A stretch of DNA of 24,839 bases from Bacteroidales bacterium (GTDB taxonomy: Bacteria; Bacteroidota; Bacteroidia; Bacteroidales; UBA1556). The stretch covers positions 1 through 24,839 of the forward strand of contig JAGLDA010000164.1 of the NCBI GenBank assembly GCA_023145955.1, written 5' to 3'. This document shows, in pieces, positions 23,727-24,839 of this stretch (its first letter is position 1; every line of letters starts with the position of its first letter). The translations under genes were made by a program, and so were the position numbers. Below the pieces are notes generated by a model. That model saw nothing but the letters and a program-made list of their open reading frames with translations. It had not been told where the DNA came from and ran no database searches.

Positions 23727-24230
23727 TTATTTAGTTAGACTTAGGGATCTTGATTTTGCTTCTCTGTCAAGCATAAATAATCCTGATCCTTTACCACCAA
23801 TTATATGTAGTTGATCTAATAATTCTGATACAGTTGCTTCTTCTTCAACTTGCTCACTAACATACCATTGTAGCATAGCAACAGTAGCATGGTCTTTTTC
23901 TTGAATAGCCACATCTACTAGGTCATTAATTAAGCCTGTAATGTACTGCTCGTGCTTAGCAACGTCTTCAAATACATCAACGATTCCTTTCCAACTTAAC
24001 TTTGGTTGATTAATTTTTTCTAGCTTCACATCGCCACCTCTATCAAGGATATATTGAAAAAATTTCATGGCATGAGCTTGCTCTTCTTCAAATTGTAATT
24101 TCATCCAATGCGAGAAGCCATTTAAATTCTCTTTTGCTAAATATGCCGACATCGAAAGATATAGGTATGCTGAATACATCTCAGCATTTATTTGCTTATT
24201 TAATTCCTCTTCTAATTTCTTGCTAATCAT
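23727..24230 (-). CDS. ftnA: Non-haem ferritin
   Basis: Iron-storage protein of 167 residues. Ferroxidase residues fall at the same numbers as in E. coli FtnA when Met at 24230 is taken as the start: Glu17, Tyr24, Glu50, His53 (EEEQAH), Glu94, Gln127 and Glu130. The frame is open 14 codons further to 24272, but those residues do not fit the family. A TAGATTTG promoter element (24270-24277) also overlaps that region, so the shorter form is preferred. Oligomerises as a 24-mer that oxidises and stores Fe2+, limiting Fenton chemistry. First gene of the ferritin, DHOD-like, FNR operon. Confidence 0.96.
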   Translation of the reverse strand: MISKKLEEELNKQINAEMYSAYLYLSMSAYLAKENLNGFSHWMKLQFEEEQAHAMKFFQYILDRGGDVKLEKINQPKLSWKGIVDVFEDVAKHEQYITGLINDLVDVAIQEKDHATVAMLQWYVSEQVEEEATVSELLDQLHIIGGKGSGLFMLDREAKSRSLSLTK

Positions 24231-24269
24231 AACTATACAGTGTTTAATAAAAATTTCTGCTAAAGTATG

Positions 24270-24277
24270 CAAATCTA
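24270..24277 (-). promoter_or_regulatory. -7 element (TAGATTTG) for the ferritin operon
   Basis: Perfect minus-strand TAnnTTTG, 40 bp upstream of the preferred ferritin start and overlapping the longer alternative start. Confidence 0.5.
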
Positions 24278-24352
24278 GTAAATTTAATTCAATAATTATT
24301 TCTTTTATGAAGAAAAAAAAGACTAGTTAAATCGATGATTACTTAAAGGCAT

Positions 24353-24388
24353 AAAAAAAGCTTTTAGGCTTATGCCTAAAAGCTTTTT
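24353..24388 (-). terminator. Rho-independent terminator of the superoxide reductase gene
   Basis: A perfect 15-bp stem (24355-24369 with 24374-24388; arms AAAAAGCTTTTAGGC and its complement) has a 4-nt loop. On the minus strand it is followed by a run of seven T residues. It lies 24 bp after the superoxide reductase stop, so it separates that gene from the ferritin operon. Confidence 0.92.
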
Positions 24389-24411
24389 ACTAATTTATTG
24401 TTTTAAAGAAA

Positions 24412-24789
24412 CTAGCTTACAGATACAGCTATTTCGTCGCTTTGCCATAGACCATGCTTTGTGCAATATGCATGAGCCATCAATTTCATGTTTTTTGTAG
24501 GTACAATATAGAAATCTACCTCTACATTAGTAGGAGCATTGCCCATAGTGCCTGCAGTGAAATTAGCCTCGCCCAAAAAGCGCTCACCATCCCATAACTG
24601 TACGTAAGAAATGTAATGATCAAAATCATCCGGATGCTTATACTCATCGCCAACTTGAACTTTTACTTTAAATTTCTCACCAGCTTTTGCATTATCTTCA
24701 CAATGTACAAATGCTGAGTGACGATCAATATAATCTTTCTTTGCTTCTCTGTCTATTTCAGAGATGTCTTGGTATCTATTAATTTTCAT
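24412..24789 (-). CDS. Superoxide reductase (neelaredoxin, class II)
   Basis: Reduces superoxide to hydrogen peroxide without making O2, typical of anaerobes. The 125-residue protein has a single iron-centre domain and no N-terminal Cys4 rubredoxin-like centre. The five expected iron ligands are visible: His24, His52 (KHPDD), His58 (DFDHY), Cys109 and His112 (CTKHGLW). In place of the usual Glu-Lys pair before the first His it has Asp22-Arg23; the Lys normally assists catalysis, so kinetics may differ. A strong terminator follows, and only 50 bp upstream is in the window, with no clear TAnnTTTG element. It is next to ferritin in the redox cluster. Confidence 0.9.
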   Translation of the reverse strand: MKINRYQDISEIDREAKKDYIDRHSAFVHCEDNAKAGEKFKVKVQVGDEYKHPDDFDHYISYVQLWDGERFLGEANFTAGTMGNAPTNVEVDFYIVPTKNMKLMAHAYCTKHGLWQSDEIAVSVS

Positions 24790-24839
24790 ATGTCTAAAAT
24801 TTATTAATTAAGTTATATGTAGTCACATAACAATGTTTT

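Noticed and set aside
24231..24272. N-terminal 14-residue extension of ferritin
   Set aside because: It does not fit the family start, shifts the ferroxidase numbering, and overlaps a -7 promoter element.

Overview
This 24.8-kb window is most likely chromosomal DNA from an AT-rich member of the Bacteroidota, probably an anaerobic or microaerobic lineage with gliding/T9SS-type biology. Four things support this. A PorZ homologue with a type IX secretion C-terminal domain is present. Most genes are preceded by the Bacteroidota -7 promoter element TAnnTTTG rather than an E. coli-type -10. Recognisable Shine-Dalgarno sequences are scarce. The oxygen-defence set is superoxide reductase, ferritin and a rubrerythrin-like protein, as is typical of anaerobes. 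The organism cannot be named from the sequence alone. No rRNA, tRNA, prophage, insertion sequence or CRISPR array is visible, and no gene-free stretch exceeds 300 bases.

Layout. 1-2.3 kb: heat-shock operon grpE-dnaJ (minus strand) with a palindrome-rich leader. 2.3-5.9 kb: four metabolic or membrane genes on mixed strands, namely an ScpB-like decarboxylase, a TrhA/hemolysin III membrane protein, mtnA (methionine salvage) and rpe (pentose phosphate). Their gaps hold a perfect 14-bp tandem repeat and several dispersed repeats. 6.1-9.0 kb: porZ followed by a PliI-like lysozyme-inhibitor lipoprotein. 9.2-10.8 kb: a GT-C/GT39-like membrane glycosyltransferase, transcribed divergently from porZ. 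10.8-14.0 kb: an apparent operon of outer-membrane beta-barrel protein, nadE and a TSUP transporter. 14.2-16.5 kb: a DUF6973-like secreted protein and an NhaC antiporter. 16.7-18.5 kb: a GT2 glycosyltransferase followed closely by rlmN. 18.6-21.2 kb: a YciC/DUF975-like membrane protein, ribD and an EamA transporter, the last two joined by an ATGA overlap. 21.3-24.8 kb: a redox and iron module of rubrerythrin-like protein, ferredoxin-NADP reductase, DHOD-like flavoprotein, ferritin and superoxide reductase.

How the genes work together. Superoxide reductase removes superoxide, ferritin sequesters Fe2+ so that it cannot feed Fenton chemistry, and the rubrerythrin-like protein may handle peroxide. 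The ferritin, DHOD-like and FNR genes form one probable transcription unit, so the two flavoproteins may supply or withdraw electrons for this defence. PorZ serves the T9SS attachment complex at the cell surface, and the PliI-like lipoprotein beside it would protect the envelope from invertebrate-type lysozyme.

No obviously new multi-gene system such as a defence island or BGC is present. The more interesting material is between the genes: a heptad-based repeat family in two different gaps, a GTAATC/GATTAC repeat placed at nearly the same distance behind two unrelated genes, and a CACTCRGTCTGAC repeat family. At protein level, two enzymes have substitutions at expected active-site positions (ScpB-like His to Phe; superoxide reductase Glu-Lys to Asp-Arg), and the DHOD-like protein lacks the catalytic Cys motif.
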